Of a stretch of DNA of 22,472 nucleotides, positions 1-7,815 are shown in pieces; position 1 is the stretch's first letter, and each line of letters opens with the position of its first letter. The stretch lies in the IMG/VR virus record IMGVR_UViG_3300025168_000739, positions 1 through 22,472 of that record. One strand, given 5' to 3'. The translations under genes were made by a program, and so were the position numbers. This DNA comes from a virus. The notes below the pieces were generated by a model. The model did no database searches and was not told where the DNA came from. It saw nothing but the letters and a program-made list of their open reading frames with translations.

Positions 1-1079
1 CAAGTGATGACGGATCAATAAGATCACTAGATTCTAAGATAGTTGGTAATTCTTTATATATTTTATATTCTAAAGGAACTAGTGCGTATGATATCACTGT
101 AGAATCTGGTATAGTAAAAATGGACCTTAGGGATCCATTGAACCCTGTGTTTGTCTGGAAGAAAAAGTTATCAGTGAATAATGCGTCTAGAATGATTATA
201 GACGGTAACCATATACACGTAGCATGTTCAGGAGATGAATCTAATAATAAAATGATTACTGTTGAAATTGACGGTATCGTTGCAGATCATATTGATACAG
301 GATATGTTAGTGCAAATAAAGTTAAAACTGAAAAAGTTCAGGCTGAAACTGTAAATGCAGTATCTATTAATTCTGATAAAATTCACTCTAAAGAGCTTAG
401 CGCTGATTTTGTAAACTTTGCCGTCCCTGTAGGTGGAGTCATTATGTATACTGGACAGACTACCCCAGGTACCGGAATTTATTGGAATTATACATGGTGC
501 GCAGGGCAACATGTTACAGATGTTAGTGGTAATGTTATTATGTCATGTACTAGGCCAGATGGAAAAGTGATATTTGTGGATAAAAACTTATTAGAATACT
601 TTCCTGAAAACTTAGCAGGACAAACAGTTCTTCCTGATCTTCAAAATCGATTCCCGTTAGGTAGTGCCCTCACTAGTCAAAACGCGGAAACAGGAGGAAG
701 TGCAGAAATCACTGTGGAAAACTTACCGACACATAAACATGAATCCGGGACCCTAAATATAAAAAACCCCTCTTTTGAGGAGAAAAAAGAAGATGATCAT
801 GGTGCACATCAGCATTTCGGAACGGTAGGAAAGCTAGCATCTGGAGGAGCTACTTTACAACTGACCCACGATAGATCAATGGATCTGAATCGTAAGTTTC
901 ATGGATTTTGTGATGGTACGGGGTCTTCTGAATGTGATGCAGTAGCAATTATGGAACGTGACCAATCAGGACATATGCACGCCGCTCACACTTTTCAAGG
1001 CGATACTGGCGATACAGGTGACGGAGATGACTATTACCCGCCTTATACAAGAGTTAATTATATAATTAGAATAGTCTAA
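1..1079 (+). CDS. Tail adhesin with LVIVD-like repeats and C-terminal tail-collar domain (5' end outside window)
   Basis: The frame is open from position 3 with no stop, so the ATG at 120 is probably internal and the gene starts left of the window. The first part shows repeat-like strands (GIVKMDLRDPLNP, then MIIDGNHIHVACS) resembling LVIVD beta-propeller repeats. A short stretch (VSANKVKTEKVQAETVN) follows that could be a trimeric stalk. From about nt 420 it reads as a phage tail-collar domain: VPVGGVIMYTG, then LPDLQNRFPLG at about nt 630-663, ENLPTHKHE at about nt 718-744, HGAHQHFG and GHMHAAH, and a closing YYPPYTRVNYIIRIV. The His pairs resemble the metal-binding histidines of T4 gp12-type short tail fibres. 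It probably acts as a trimeric host-binding tip protein. It ends one base from the convergent oxygenase gene, leaving no room for a terminator. The collar assignment is firm; the propeller is tentative. Confidence 0.85.
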   Translation, partial: SDDGSIRSLDSKIVGNSLYILYSKGTSAYDITVESGIVKMDLRDPLNPVFVWKKKLSVNNASRMIIDGNHIHVACSGDESNNKMITVEIDGIVADHIDTGYVSANKVKTEKVQAETVNAVSINSDKIHSKELSADFVNFAVPVGGVIMYTGQTTPGTGIYWNYTWCAGQHVTDVSGNVIMSCTRPDGKVIFVDKNLLEYFPENLAGQTVLPDLQNRFPLGSALTSQNAETGGSAEITVENLPTHKHESGTLNIKNPSFEEKKEDDHGAHQHFGTVGKLASGGATLQLTHDRSMDLNRKFHGFCDGTGSSECDAVAIMERDQSGHMHAAHTFQGDTGDTGDGDDYYPPYTRVNYIIRIV

Positions 1080-1080
1080 A

Positions 1081-1665
1081 CTATTTTTTTATAACTGAAT
1101 TATTAGTTATCCATGTTTGAATTCTATAAGTATCGACTCCAGACCACTTAGACTCGTGAATATGAGTCCAGTATGGCGGAAAAAACACAACAGTTCCTTC
1201 TTCTAAAGGAATATTCACACCAAGATCTGGAAACTCTAAAGTATCGCCAGTTCCTGCGAGGGATATTACTAAAGTTGCAACTCTATAGCTTAAGCAGTCA
1301 CTATATTCTGTTACTTCAGGTCCATCTGCGTGTCTTTGAGTAGGCCCTATAATTTTTCTAAGATGATATCCAGAGTCTTTTATATTTTGAGATATGTATC
1401 CTCGGTAAGAAGGCTCCTTAATTATAAACCTATCTACTGACTTACCTACTGATTTAAATATTAAATCGTCTATTTCCTTAAATTCTTTTTTATCTGACAT
1501 CTTATGTAAAGAACGGCCAATAGAATTAGTATTATATCCATTTTTAGGCTTATTAGTTTCAAACTCGTCTATATTATTCTCTATAAAATCGATTATCTTT
1601 TTACATTCATCAGAGTCTAATAATTTAGCCGTCATTATATGGTAACCATGTTTTATAACTTCCAT
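1081..1665 (-). CDS. 2-oxoglutarate/Fe(II)-dependent oxygenase (prolyl-hydroxylase-like)
   Basis: This 194-residue protein carries the facial triad of the 2OG-Fe(II) dioxygenases: H112-A-D114 (QRHADGPE), a distal His in FFPPYWTHIHES (H168), and a 2-oxoglutarate-binding Arg at about R181 (TYRIQTW). The FPPYWTH segment after 'EEGTVVFFP' is typical of prolyl-4-hydroxylase-like folds. Known members couple 2-oxoglutarate decarboxylation to hydroxylation of protein side chains or small molecules; such genes are frequent in T4-like marine phages, where the substrates are mostly unknown. It lies downstream of the 269-aa unknown gene on the same strand, with 10 nt between that stop and this ATG, so the two are probably co-transcribed. 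The neighbouring tail genes make a virion protein a possible substrate, but that is inference. Confidence 0.85.
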   Translation of the reverse strand: MEVIKHGYHIMTAKLLDSDECKKIIDFIENNIDEFETNKPKNGYNTNSIGRSLHKMSDKKEFKEIDDLIFKSVGKSVDRFIIKEPSYRGYISQNIKDSGYHLRKIIGPTQRHADGPEVTEYSDCLSYRVATLVISLAGTGDTLEFPDLGVNIPLEEGTVVFFPPYWTHIHESKWSGVDTYRIQTWITNNSVIKK

Positions 1666-1675
1666 GTTTAATTTT

Positions 1676-2485
1676 TTATATTATTGATTTTAATGCAAAT
1701 GGAACTATTCTGTCTCTCAACAAGACTTCCCTAAGTTCCTCTAAAATAGTAGGGTCAAAATTATTCTTTTTATCAAATGCCCTATAGAATACTACACTAT
1801 TAGATACTGCGTTTATTAACTCTTTTGGATCCTCGATGTGCTTAGTGTGTGATATAAAGCATACGTTTATTCCAGAATCCATTCGTTTAAGTTCAGGGTT
1901 CCCTGATTCTATTGCTGATTTTAACAGCGCATCGTCTTCACCTTCCTTTAACTTAAGAGTTTGAACAAACTTTAAATTGTGAGAAAATTTATATCTACCG
2001 TCAAACCTAAGCTTCCACACATCATACTTATTATCACTAATATTATTTCTAACGATAAATATTTCTTTTTGAGTATGTGTATGTTTATTTAGATAATACA
2101 TCTTACAGTCGTCTAATGTAGTAAGCATTAAATCTAAATAATCAATTAGTAGTGACACTAGAACATAATTTGAATTTCTAAATATTTCTATCATGTCAGA
2201 TGGTAGATCGTACATGTCCTTTAAATGCTCACGTATCTCACTTAATTTAGGACTCTTATCTATATTATTCATCTTAGTATCATAAATCTTTCCATTTATA
2301 GCAAGATTATTTAGATTTAAAGAATGAAATAATATTTCGTAAAACCTGCCAGTATTTCCCTGGTTTAACAATTCTCGGTATTCTTGGTTTGCTGCAAGTA
2401 GTACATATTTGTAATATTCAGCATCTAAACCGCTACTAGTCCCTTTAGTAATCCACAGTGGATCTAGCACTTCTCTATCTTTCAT
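1676..2485 (-). CDS. Unrecognised 269-aa phage protein
   Basis: I do not recognise this protein. It is mostly polar and charged, with no signal peptide and no clear membrane segment. It begins MKDREVLDPLWITKG. A helical, charged middle (EIREHLKDMYDLPSD, then LIDYLDLMLTTLDDC) is followed by a beta-rich part (KEIFIVRNN, VWKLRFDGRYKF), and it ends in a helical tail (LEELREVLLRDRIVPF). The ATG at 2483-2485 faces an 80-nt divergent intergenic region, so this is the first gene of the two-gene minus-strand unit with the oxygenase. Sitting between a tail adhesin and a neck gene suggests a virion or assembly role, but nothing in the sequence proves it. Confidence 0.7.
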   Translation of the reverse strand: MKDREVLDPLWITKGTSSGLDAEYYKYVLLAANQEYRELLNQGNTGRFYEILFHSLNLNNLAINGKIYDTKMNNIDKSPKLSEIREHLKDMYDLPSDMIEIFRNSNYVLVSLLIDYLDLMLTTLDDCKMYYLNKHTHTQKEIFIVRNNISDNKYDVWKLRFDGRYKFSHNLKFVQTLKLKEGEDDALLKSAIESGNPELKRMDSGINVCFISHTKHIEDPKELINAVSNSVVFYRAFDKKNNFDPTILEELREVLLRDRIVPFALKSII

Positions 2486-2532
2486 ATATTTTTTTACCGA
2501 AAAAAACTATTCAGTTTAAGTTTTACTTTAAG

Positions 2533-2540
2533 AATAAATA
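2533..2540 (+). promoter_or_regulatory. AATAAATA box, T4-late-promoter-like
   Basis: The 80-nt gap between the divergent genes (2486-2565) holds AATAAATA 25 nt before the ATG at 2566. T4-type phages use TATAAATA as the late promoter element, with looser first bases in cyanophage relatives. The spacing fits a promoter with a short leader better than the closer boxes elsewhere in the window. No Shine-Dalgarno precedes the ATG. A TAATTTTC at 2550-2557 only partly matches the Bacteroidota TAnnTTTG box. Confidence 0.4.
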
Positions 2541-2565
2541 ATAAAAAGATAATTTTCGCAGATTA

Positions 2566-4713
2566 ATGGCAAAAACAACCATAAAATTATTAATCGATTC
2601 AGCTAAAAATTCAATATCGTATAGTAAAAATTATAGAATTTATACTACGGCTGAACCTATAACCGGAATAACCGGCTTTACTGACTTGGTAGAGGACGTT
2701 GTTATTGGATCATCTAGTACTGTAAGTCTAAGTAATCTAAATAGATTTATTAGATATTCTAGAAATAAATCAGACTGGTCCTTATGGTATGATATTAGTC
2801 CTGCTGACTTAGGAGAAGCTGATGATATCGTATTTGAAGAGTGTTCTAAATTTTACTTTGAAGTAAAATACGAATACGATGACGGTACTACTAACGAACT
2901 TGACGGAACATTAGAAATTAATGAAATAAAATTAAGATTCTCGCAGCATTCCGCGGTAGACAATACGTTCTCTCCGGTGATACTTTGCTCTGATGAAAAA
3001 TGTAAGACCCTAATAGCTAATGCAAATCCTACTTTTAAACCATATGAAGTAGACAGTGCAATAGGAATGTACAAGGAGTTATCTTTTTACACTAACTCTA
3101 TGTTTGGACACTGCGTGGTATATTTTAGAACAGTTCCTGAATCAGATAGCGGAGATTATGTATTTAAAGAATGGACTCTATTTAAAAACGTAGATAGAAA
3201 ATGCTTAAAGGTATTGGTTCCTGATAATAATTTCCCTGCAAATGATCCTAAATTTAATCAATTTGGATTGGACTTTGAAATGCCGTTTGAAATTCACATA
3301 GACAATCTCTACTATAAATCTATATTCGGTAATGATGCTATACCTAGACATAGGGACTTTTTATATTTTCCGCTCATTAATAGAATGTATGAAATACAAG
3401 GAAGCTATTTACACAGAGGATTTATGATGCAGCCGACATTTTGGAAAATTACGCTTAAGAAGTATAATCCTAATATTGACATGTTGCTTACTGATGATTC
3501 TAGGCACTTCCTAGATAATGTAGTTCAGTCATCTGATGATCTATTCAAAGAGGAGATTGAAGATGATATCGAGGACGCTACTATGCCTAAGCAATACCAA
3601 ACAATATCTCAAAGATTTGACTCTTCTAGAAATGCTATACATCCTGATCTTAGATTAAGACCTTTAAAGTATAACTTTAATCACGCATCCTTAATTGAAA
3701 ATTATTATGATCTTAGTGCAATAACTAGTGTAAATTCTATATATAAATTAACTAATGATTCTACCGCAAAGGCAAATAGTATAAATTTAGCTAATATACC
3801 TAGTATGGTCAAAGGAGATCAGTCGAGTTATAATACAATATTAGCATATCAAGGTAGCGACCTGTTTACTCTTTGGAAGAATAACGCACTGGTAACTACA
3901 GATAAAAATGTAAAAACTACACTTTCTAAGTTTATTAAAGTTAGGGCACCTTATGATACGTTACCAGATCACGACGGTCAATCTGATTCAGGGCGATACA
4001 TAAGAATAGAAGCATATTCAGACCTTTCGTTCAACAATCAAAAAAATATATTAACAGATACTGATTCTAGCTCTAATGATATTGTTACATTTAAAATAAG
4101 AGAATCATCTATAGTGTATAACGCAACTCCAACCTTTAATAATACTGACGTTAGGAATTTATCGTTTACTGCCCTATTTAATCTTAACATTTCAAGTAGC
4201 GTAGTTCATTTTATAAATGGATACGATAATGAAACAAGTAAAGGTATTAAAATAAGCGGTCAATTTGTTAAAAACTCAGGTGATGCAACTGATGGTACTT
4301 TTACTATTACATTGACAGTAAACGGAGCCAGCCAAACTCACTCTGTATCAAACTTTAAAACTGGAGAATGGCACGGAATAGTTGTTTCCTTATCTAACGA
4401 ATTTAATCAAAGTGGAATATACATATACTCTATACTGGAGGATCCTGCTGACATGAATAACCATACAGATTTCGTTACAGTATTTGAAAATCAATCGTCT
4501 TTCACTACTGCTGAATTTAATCTTGGAGGAAAATATTACATTCCTTCTTCTAACATGTGGATCGGAAATATTAGAATGTTTAACACTATGATAAAGACAG
4601 AAGATCATGACTTTATATTAAGTCAACAGTATGTAAAGGATGAATCTAAATTAATTATAATTGATAACTGTAAACCTCAACTTGATTTACCTTATATTGC
4701 TAAAAATAGATAA
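2566..4713 (+). CDS. Putative gp14-like neck protein with C-terminal LamG-like domain
   Basis: This is a 715-residue structural protein. Residues about 1-200 are beta-rich and unrecognised. Residues about 215-335 recall the T4/cyanophage neck protein gp14: FGLDF, then RDFLYFPLINRMYEI, a short loop, TFWKITLKKYNPNID and an acidic stretch (EEIEDDIEDA). gp14 joins the filled head to the tail and is much shorter, so this is an enlarged version. Residues about 522-695 look like a concanavalin/laminin-G jelly roll: FTALFNLN, GEWHGIVVSLS, and the usual closing IGNIRMFNTMI. LamG-like domains often bind sugars. The next gene, 5 nt downstream, looks like gp15, which matches the T4 gene order 14-15 and supports the assignment. 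A surface neck whisker or decoration role for the C-terminus is inference. No Shine-Dalgarno precedes the ATG. Confidence 0.5.
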   Translation: MAKTTIKLLIDSAKNSISYSKNYRIYTTAEPITGITGFTDLVEDVVIGSSSTVSLSNLNRFIRYSRNKSDWSLWYDISPADLGEADDIVFEECSKFYFEVKYEYDDGTTNELDGTLEINEIKLRFSQHSAVDNTFSPVILCSDEKCKTLIANANPTFKPYEVDSAIGMYKELSFYTNSMFGHCVVYFRTVPESDSGDYVFKEWTLFKNVDRKCLKVLVPDNNFPANDPKFNQFGLDFEMPFEIHIDNLYYKSIFGNDAIPRHRDFLYFPLINRMYEIQGSYLHRGFMMQPTFWKITLKKYNPNIDMLLTDDSRHFLDNVVQSSDDLFKEEIEDDIEDATMPKQYQTISQRFDSSRNAIHPDLRLRPLKYNFNHASLIENYYDLSAITSVNSIYKLTNDSTAKANSINLANIPSMVKGDQSSYNTILAYQGSDLFTLWKNNALVTTDKNVKTTLSKFIKVRAPYDTLPDHDGQSDSGRYIRIEAYSDLSFNNQKNILTDTDSSSNDIVTFKIRESSIVYNATPTFNNTDVRNLSFTALFNLNISSSVVHFINGYDNETSKGIKISGQFVKNSGDATDGTFTITLTVNGASQTHSVSNFKTGEWHGIVVSLSNEFNQSGIYIYSILEDPADMNNHTDFVTVFENQSSFTTAEFNLGGKYYIPSSNMWIGNIRMFNTMIKTEDHDFILSQQYVKDESKLIIIDNCKPQLDLPYIAKNR

Positions 4714-4718
4714 TTATT

Positions 4719-5504
4719 ATGCAGATATCGAATCATGAAAAAATAGACAACTCTAACACTCAAGATATATTCTTAAGGAATGCTACTCTTTCCCTGTTAG
4801 ATTTGATGAATAGAAAAATAATAATTGATCTTTTTAGAGAAGGGGTTGTGGAAAAACATGAGATTCCATTTTTCTATAATTTCTCTGGAAACCAAGGATT
4901 TATGCAGGATTTCTTTATCGATGTTCCTGATAATTGTAAATATCCTAGCTTTGCTGAAGGTAATTACGAGCCAGTTCCACGAGGGATACTTACTCTTTCT
5001 GGCTTCAATATTCAAAACTCTGACATAACTAATCCTTTTGTCAGAGGGACTTTTACTCAAGAGGAACGAGACACCAACGATAATAAAGTAATGAAGGCTT
5101 ATTCTTCTAGATTAAGATCTCTTCCTATGAAGTTAACTTTTGACATGAAAGTAATAAGTGATAACCTAAATAAAACATTTAAGATTACTGAAAAGATATT
5201 TGATTTTTACTATGCAAATATAGTTACTTATTTTCAATATAGAGGATTGAGAATACCTGCTCAAGTGAAATTTCCAGAGGCAATAACCAATGATAAAAAA
5301 TATAATTTTACCTATAAAGATGATACATATGTTGAAACTAGCTTTCAAGTATCAATGGAAACATATTACCCAAGTTTCGATCAATCATCTACATTAGAAC
5401 GCGGAAACGTAATAAGACAATTTGGATTTGATAAAAAAATAGCTGATAGTGGATCTAGCCTAGGACAGATATGGACAGATAAGGACTATCCAACTAATGA
5501 GTAA
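4719..5504 (+). CDS. gp15-like tail sheath terminator/completion protein
   Basis: This 261-residue protein has the layout of T4 gp15, which caps the tail tube and sheath and docks to the neck. An early helix-strand region (LMNRKIIIDLFREGVVEKHEIPFF) corresponds to the segment where gp15 homologues read F..I.I.R....V..I.VP. A middle PRGILTLSGFNI recalls the 'PRMSFEMTGM' strand. A later LPMKLTFDMKVISDNLNKTF and ITEKIFDFYYANIVTYF recall the 'pyd..f.l.i.tkn.dd.lqIiEqIlpyF' part. The start lies 5 nt after the neck gene stop, and its TAA overlaps the next ATG by one base, so the genes are translationally linked. Family assignment is from motif pattern and gene order. Confidence 0.55.
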   Translation: MQISNHEKIDNSNTQDIFLRNATLSLLDLMNRKIIIDLFREGVVEKHEIPFFYNFSGNQGFMQDFFIDVPDNCKYPSFAEGNYEPVPRGILTLSGFNIQNSDITNPFVRGTFTQEERDTNDNKVMKAYSSRLRSLPMKLTFDMKVISDNLNKTFKITEKIFDFYYANIVTYFQYRGLRIPAQVKFPEAITNDKKYNFTYKDDTYVETSFQVSMETYYPSFDQSSTLERGNVIRQFGFDKKIADSGSSLGQIWTDKDYPTNE

Positions 5505-6061
5505 TGAATAGAATACAAACATTCAGTCAATTTAAAGGATCTCAGAACATTTCTGAGGGACTAAGATATCACATAGATAATAACATATCAATATGTGAAT
5601 CAGTGTTCAGACCAGGGTCTGGATCTCACATTAGCTTACTTAAAGAAGCAAGAAGTTATTATTTTGAAGGTGCACTAATCCTAGATGATATAGATGCCCA
5701 GCTTTTTGAAAACACTGACCTAGGAAAAACTGCAACCTTTAACGGGAGGACTGTATCATTAGATTTAGTATTAGAGGCTGAACATCGAGGAAAAGAAGTT
5801 GAACTTAATAAGCCAAAAAGAGGAGGATCTAAAAAATTCGTAGTTTATGTAAAAAATCCTAAGACAGGAAAAATACTAAAGATACAATTCGGAGATCCTG
5901 GTATGACATCAAAAGTAAGCGATCCTAAAGCAAGAAAAAGCTTTGCTGCTAGGCATCGATGCAAAGATAAAAAAGATAAGACTAAAGCAGGATATTGGTC
6001 TTGTAGAATTAATAGATACGCTCACCTTTGGGGTGGTAAAACGTATCCAGGATATTGGTAG
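5504..6061 (+). CDS. Conserved phage protein with FGDP...YWSC module and capsid-targeting-like N-terminus
   Basis: This is a 185-residue basic protein. The N-terminus MNRIQTFSQFKGSQNISEG resembles the capsid-targeting sequence of T4 internal head proteins (MKTYQEFIAE), and I-S-E followed by G fits the (L/I)-x-E cleavage rule of the T4 prohead protease gp21. The C-terminal half (about residues 105-185) carries a conserved set of motifs: FVVYVKNPKTGK, IQFGDPGM, DPKARKSFAARHRC, YWSCRINR, ending YPGYW. I recall this FGDP/DP-RKSF-ARH-C/YWSC block from small proteins of T4-like phages, without a settled function. The paired Cys (HRC...YWSC) could bind metal. It overlaps the gp15-like gene by one base and is followed directly by the next ATG. 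A role inside the head is inference. Confidence 0.6.
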   Translation: MNRIQTFSQFKGSQNISEGLRYHIDNNISICESVFRPGSGSHISLLKEARSYYFEGALILDDIDAQLFENTDLGKTATFNGRTVSLDLVLEAEHRGKEVELNKPKRGGSKKFVVYVKNPKTGKILKIQFGDPGMTSKVSDPKARKSFAARHRCKDKKDKTKAGYWSCRINRYAHLWGGKTYPGYW

Positions 6062-6325
6062 ATGAAACCTTATATAGATAATAATAAAATACGCATCTTT
6101 GAGGATACAGTTGACGAGAGTGAACTTATATGGCACAGAGACGAGGAAGATAGAATTATAGAATCAGTAGAAGATACTGATTGGCAGATTCAATTAGATA
6201 ATGAATTACCTAAAAGTTTAAACCACGAGGTATATATTAAAAAAGAAGAGTGGCACAGATTAATAAAAGGAAATGGACCGCTTACTCTTAAAATAAATAA
6301 AATAAAAAATGGAAAATCGACCTGA
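6062..6325 (+). CDS. Small cupin-like protein
   Basis: This 87-residue protein starts immediately after the preceding TAG. It reads as a one-domain, cupin-like beta barrel. An early ELIWHRDEEDRIIE stands where the first cupin motif (H-x-H...E) would be. Later, LPKSLNHEVYIKKEEWHRLIKG resembles the second motif, with its His after a polar turn. Proteins with this WHRD-EDR / W(Y)HR-I-KG pattern occur as small genes in T4-like marine phages, from memory. Only one His is present in each motif, so metal binding is uncertain. The reaction is unknown. It overlaps the following gene by 17 nt. Confidence 0.55.
   Translation: MKPYIDNNKIRIFEDTVDESELIWHRDEEDRIIESVEDTDWQIQLDNELPKSLNHEVYIKKEEWHRLIKGNGPLTLKINKIKNGKST
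6292..6299 (+). promoter_or_regulatory. AATAAATA box within A-rich leader of the 100-aa gene
   Basis: AATAAATA lies 9 nt before the ATG at 6309, inside the end of the cupin-like gene, followed by AAATAAAAA. At this spacing it may be only an A-rich translation leader rather than a promoter. Confidence 0.25.
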
Positions 6326-6611
6326 GAATTATATGTTCTTTAAGAACATTCAGCAGATAGCAAGACAGGCAAAGATATTGCAAGAAATGGACCCTAAAAT
6401 GTTAGACAGTATCTTACAGCATGGGCACGACTGGGCAGACGACCATATCTCAGTAGCTAAAGAGAACATGGATCAAGTATTTGATTTTTTTATGAATAAA
6501 ACTGAAAACCCGCCGCATTCTCATTCCGATAATAATGTAACGTTACAATTTGAAGATGCTGCCTCTAGTTTTAGCGACTTTGTTAAATTAAATGAAAAAA
6601 AAAGAGGTTAG
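6309..6611 (+). CDS. Conserved 100-aa phage protein of unknown function
   Basis: The protein is short and helical. Its core (YMFFKNIQQIARQ, then LEMDP-like QEMDPKMLDSILQ, HGHDWADDHISVAKENMDQV) matches a small family I recall in T4-like phages with a 'GHDWAEDHI.TAKDD' motif and no known function. The ATG is preceded by an A-rich leader (AAATAAATAAAATAAAAA). It ends in FSDFVKLNEKKRG, and its last codons run through nine consecutive A (6595-6603). A -1 slip there would join it to the downstream conserved frame. FSDFVKLNE resembles the capsid-targeting-like N-termini of the genes at 5504 and 6841, which is curious at a C-terminus. Confidence 0.65.
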   Translation: MENRPENYMFFKNIQQIARQAKILQEMDPKMLDSILQHGHDWADDHISVAKENMDQVFDFFMNKTENPPHSHSDNNVTLQFEDAASSFSDFVKLNEKKRG

Positions 6612-6838
6612 AGTGGCATGACTCAAATGCCCCAGATGCCGAAGGTAGATTTAAAAGTCTAGGAATAACGGCATTAGCTGAATGGTTAATTAAAACAAGA
6701 AAGCGGGACATGAGAAAAATAACTGGAAGTTTAAACCAACAAATAGCCTTTAATAAGAAAAGCGATCCTAAATATGCTAAAAAGATGGAAAAGGTTCGCG
6801 AAAAAGTAAAAAGGCTGTTAAATAAAGATAAGAAATAG
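6592..6838 (+). CDS. Conserved phage protein (HDSNAPDAEGRF family), frame interrupted at a run of nine A
   Basis: A conserved frame runs from after a TGA at 6593-6595 to TAG at 6836-6838. It reads RLEWHDSNAPDAEGRF, then LAEWLIKTRKRDMRKI, SLNQQIAFNKKSDPKYAKKM, and a basic helical tail. It has the look of a small DUF-type protein seen in T4-like phages, function unknown. The frame has no ATG, GTG or TTG before 6710. However, the ATG at 6592 runs into nine A: with eight A it would read MKKKRLEWHDSNAP and give an 81-residue protein of normal form. As written, that ATG gives only nine codons. Either one A is extra (sequencing or mutation), or polymerase or ribosome slippage restores the frame. It sits between two genes of the same run, 2 nt before the next ATG, so a gene is expected here. 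Confidence 0.7.
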
Positions 6839-6840
6839 CT

Positions 6841-7815
6841 ATGAAAAAGTATATTAGAAACTTTAGTCACTTTAAAAAGGTAAATGAAAATATTAATAAT
6901 CATTTGGAACCTGGCAATGATCCTCAAGATACAATTGATTTAGTATTAGACCTATGGAGTAACCTTGAGTACCCAGAAGACATAATTAAAAAATACGAAG
7001 ATGAAGGATTTCAAGTAACAACATTATCTCAATTTAAAGAAGAAGGAGAAGAATGTATACCAGATAATTCTGTAGTATTTTCTGAAGATGATCCAAGTGA
7101 CTTATCATATTATAAAGAAGGTTCTATATTAGTTTTAATAGATCAGGGAACTTTAGATTATGACTATACAATAGAAACTGGACCTAACAGTGATGAGCAT
7201 CATCACGATAACATGGCCTTAACTGATGTAATAGATTTAGAAGACTCTGATTATGATAATCCTGACAATTATATTATTGCAGTAACCCGTAAATCAGAAA
7301 TAGCTCGCTCAGAGTTAAAGGGCAAACTTTCCGATGAGGATCTAAATATAGCGGATACATTAGGTGTATTTGAAGATATCTTAAATATTGACTTTTTAAA
7401 TGAATCTCACCCTGGACAATATAAAGCTCCTAAAGGTAGTGCTAGAGATAAAAAATTAAAGAAAGCACAAAAACTATTAAAAGGATCTGAGTCAGATAAG
7501 CAAAAAGCATACAAGCTTAGAGACGAAATGGAAAAAACTGAACGTGAAAAAACCGATGAGGGTTTAGTATACGAAGCAAAGAAGAAAAAGAAAAACTTAA
7601 GTAAAGCAACTGAAGCTAAGATTAGAAAAGTAGCAAATAAAAAAGGATATACTTTTGGAAGCTTAAGAGCAGAATATGTCAAAGGACTAGGAGCATTCTA
7701 TAGCTCAGGTTCTAGGCCAGGAATGACTGCTCATGGATGGGCAATGGCTAGAGTAAATAAGGCCACTCCTAGTAAATCATGGGCAAACGTAAAAAAGTCT
7801 AAATCTAAAAAATGA
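6841..7815 (+). CDS. Putative internal head protein with capsid-targeting-like N-terminus and basic C-terminus
   Basis: This 324-residue protein has three parts. The N-terminus MKKYIRNFSHFKKVNENINN matches the pattern of the gene at 5504 and of T4 capsid-targeting sequences (FxxF...NE). Residues about 25-180 are strongly acidic and unrecognised. From about residue 188 it becomes basic: a PGQYKAPKGSARDKKLKKAQ segment, a lysine-rich linker (AKKKKKNLSKA), and a C-terminal module with KGLGAFYSSGSRPGM, HGWAMARVNKA and a basic tail. I recall the 'GMGAFYSSGSRP...W..ARV' module from small T4-like phage proteins, without a known function. Acidic-then-basic charge would suit a scaffold or DNA-packaged protein cut by a prohead protease, but this is inference. 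The stop overlaps the next ATG (ATGA). Confidence 0.6.
   Translation: MKKYIRNFSHFKKVNENINNHLEPGNDPQDTIDLVLDLWSNLEYPEDIIKKYEDEGFQVTTLSQFKEEGEECIPDNSVVFSEDDPSDLSYYKEGSILVLIDQGTLDYDYTIETGPNSDEHHHDNMALTDVIDLEDSDYDNPDNYIIAVTRKSEIARSELKGKLSDEDLNIADTLGVFEDILNIDFLNESHPGQYKAPKGSARDKKLKKAQKLLKGSESDKQKAYKLRDEMEKTEREKTDEGLVYEAKKKKKNLSKATEAKIRKVANKKGYTFGSLRAEYVKGLGAFYSSGSRPGMTAHGWAMARVNKATPSKSWANVKKSKSKK

Noticed and set aside
228-512. Minus-strand frame opposite the collar adhesin
   Set aside because: It lies wholly opposite a well-supported gene, has no recognisable domain and a low-complexity composition that mirrors the other strand.
4797-5060. Antisense and shifted frames over the gp15-like gene
   Set aside because: Both overlap a gene with good motif and order support and look like random open frames in AT-rich DNA.
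7407-7682. Minus-strand frame rich in Phe and Leu
   Set aside because: It is the complement of the lysine-rich segment of the 324-aa head protein, which explains the poly-Phe stretch.
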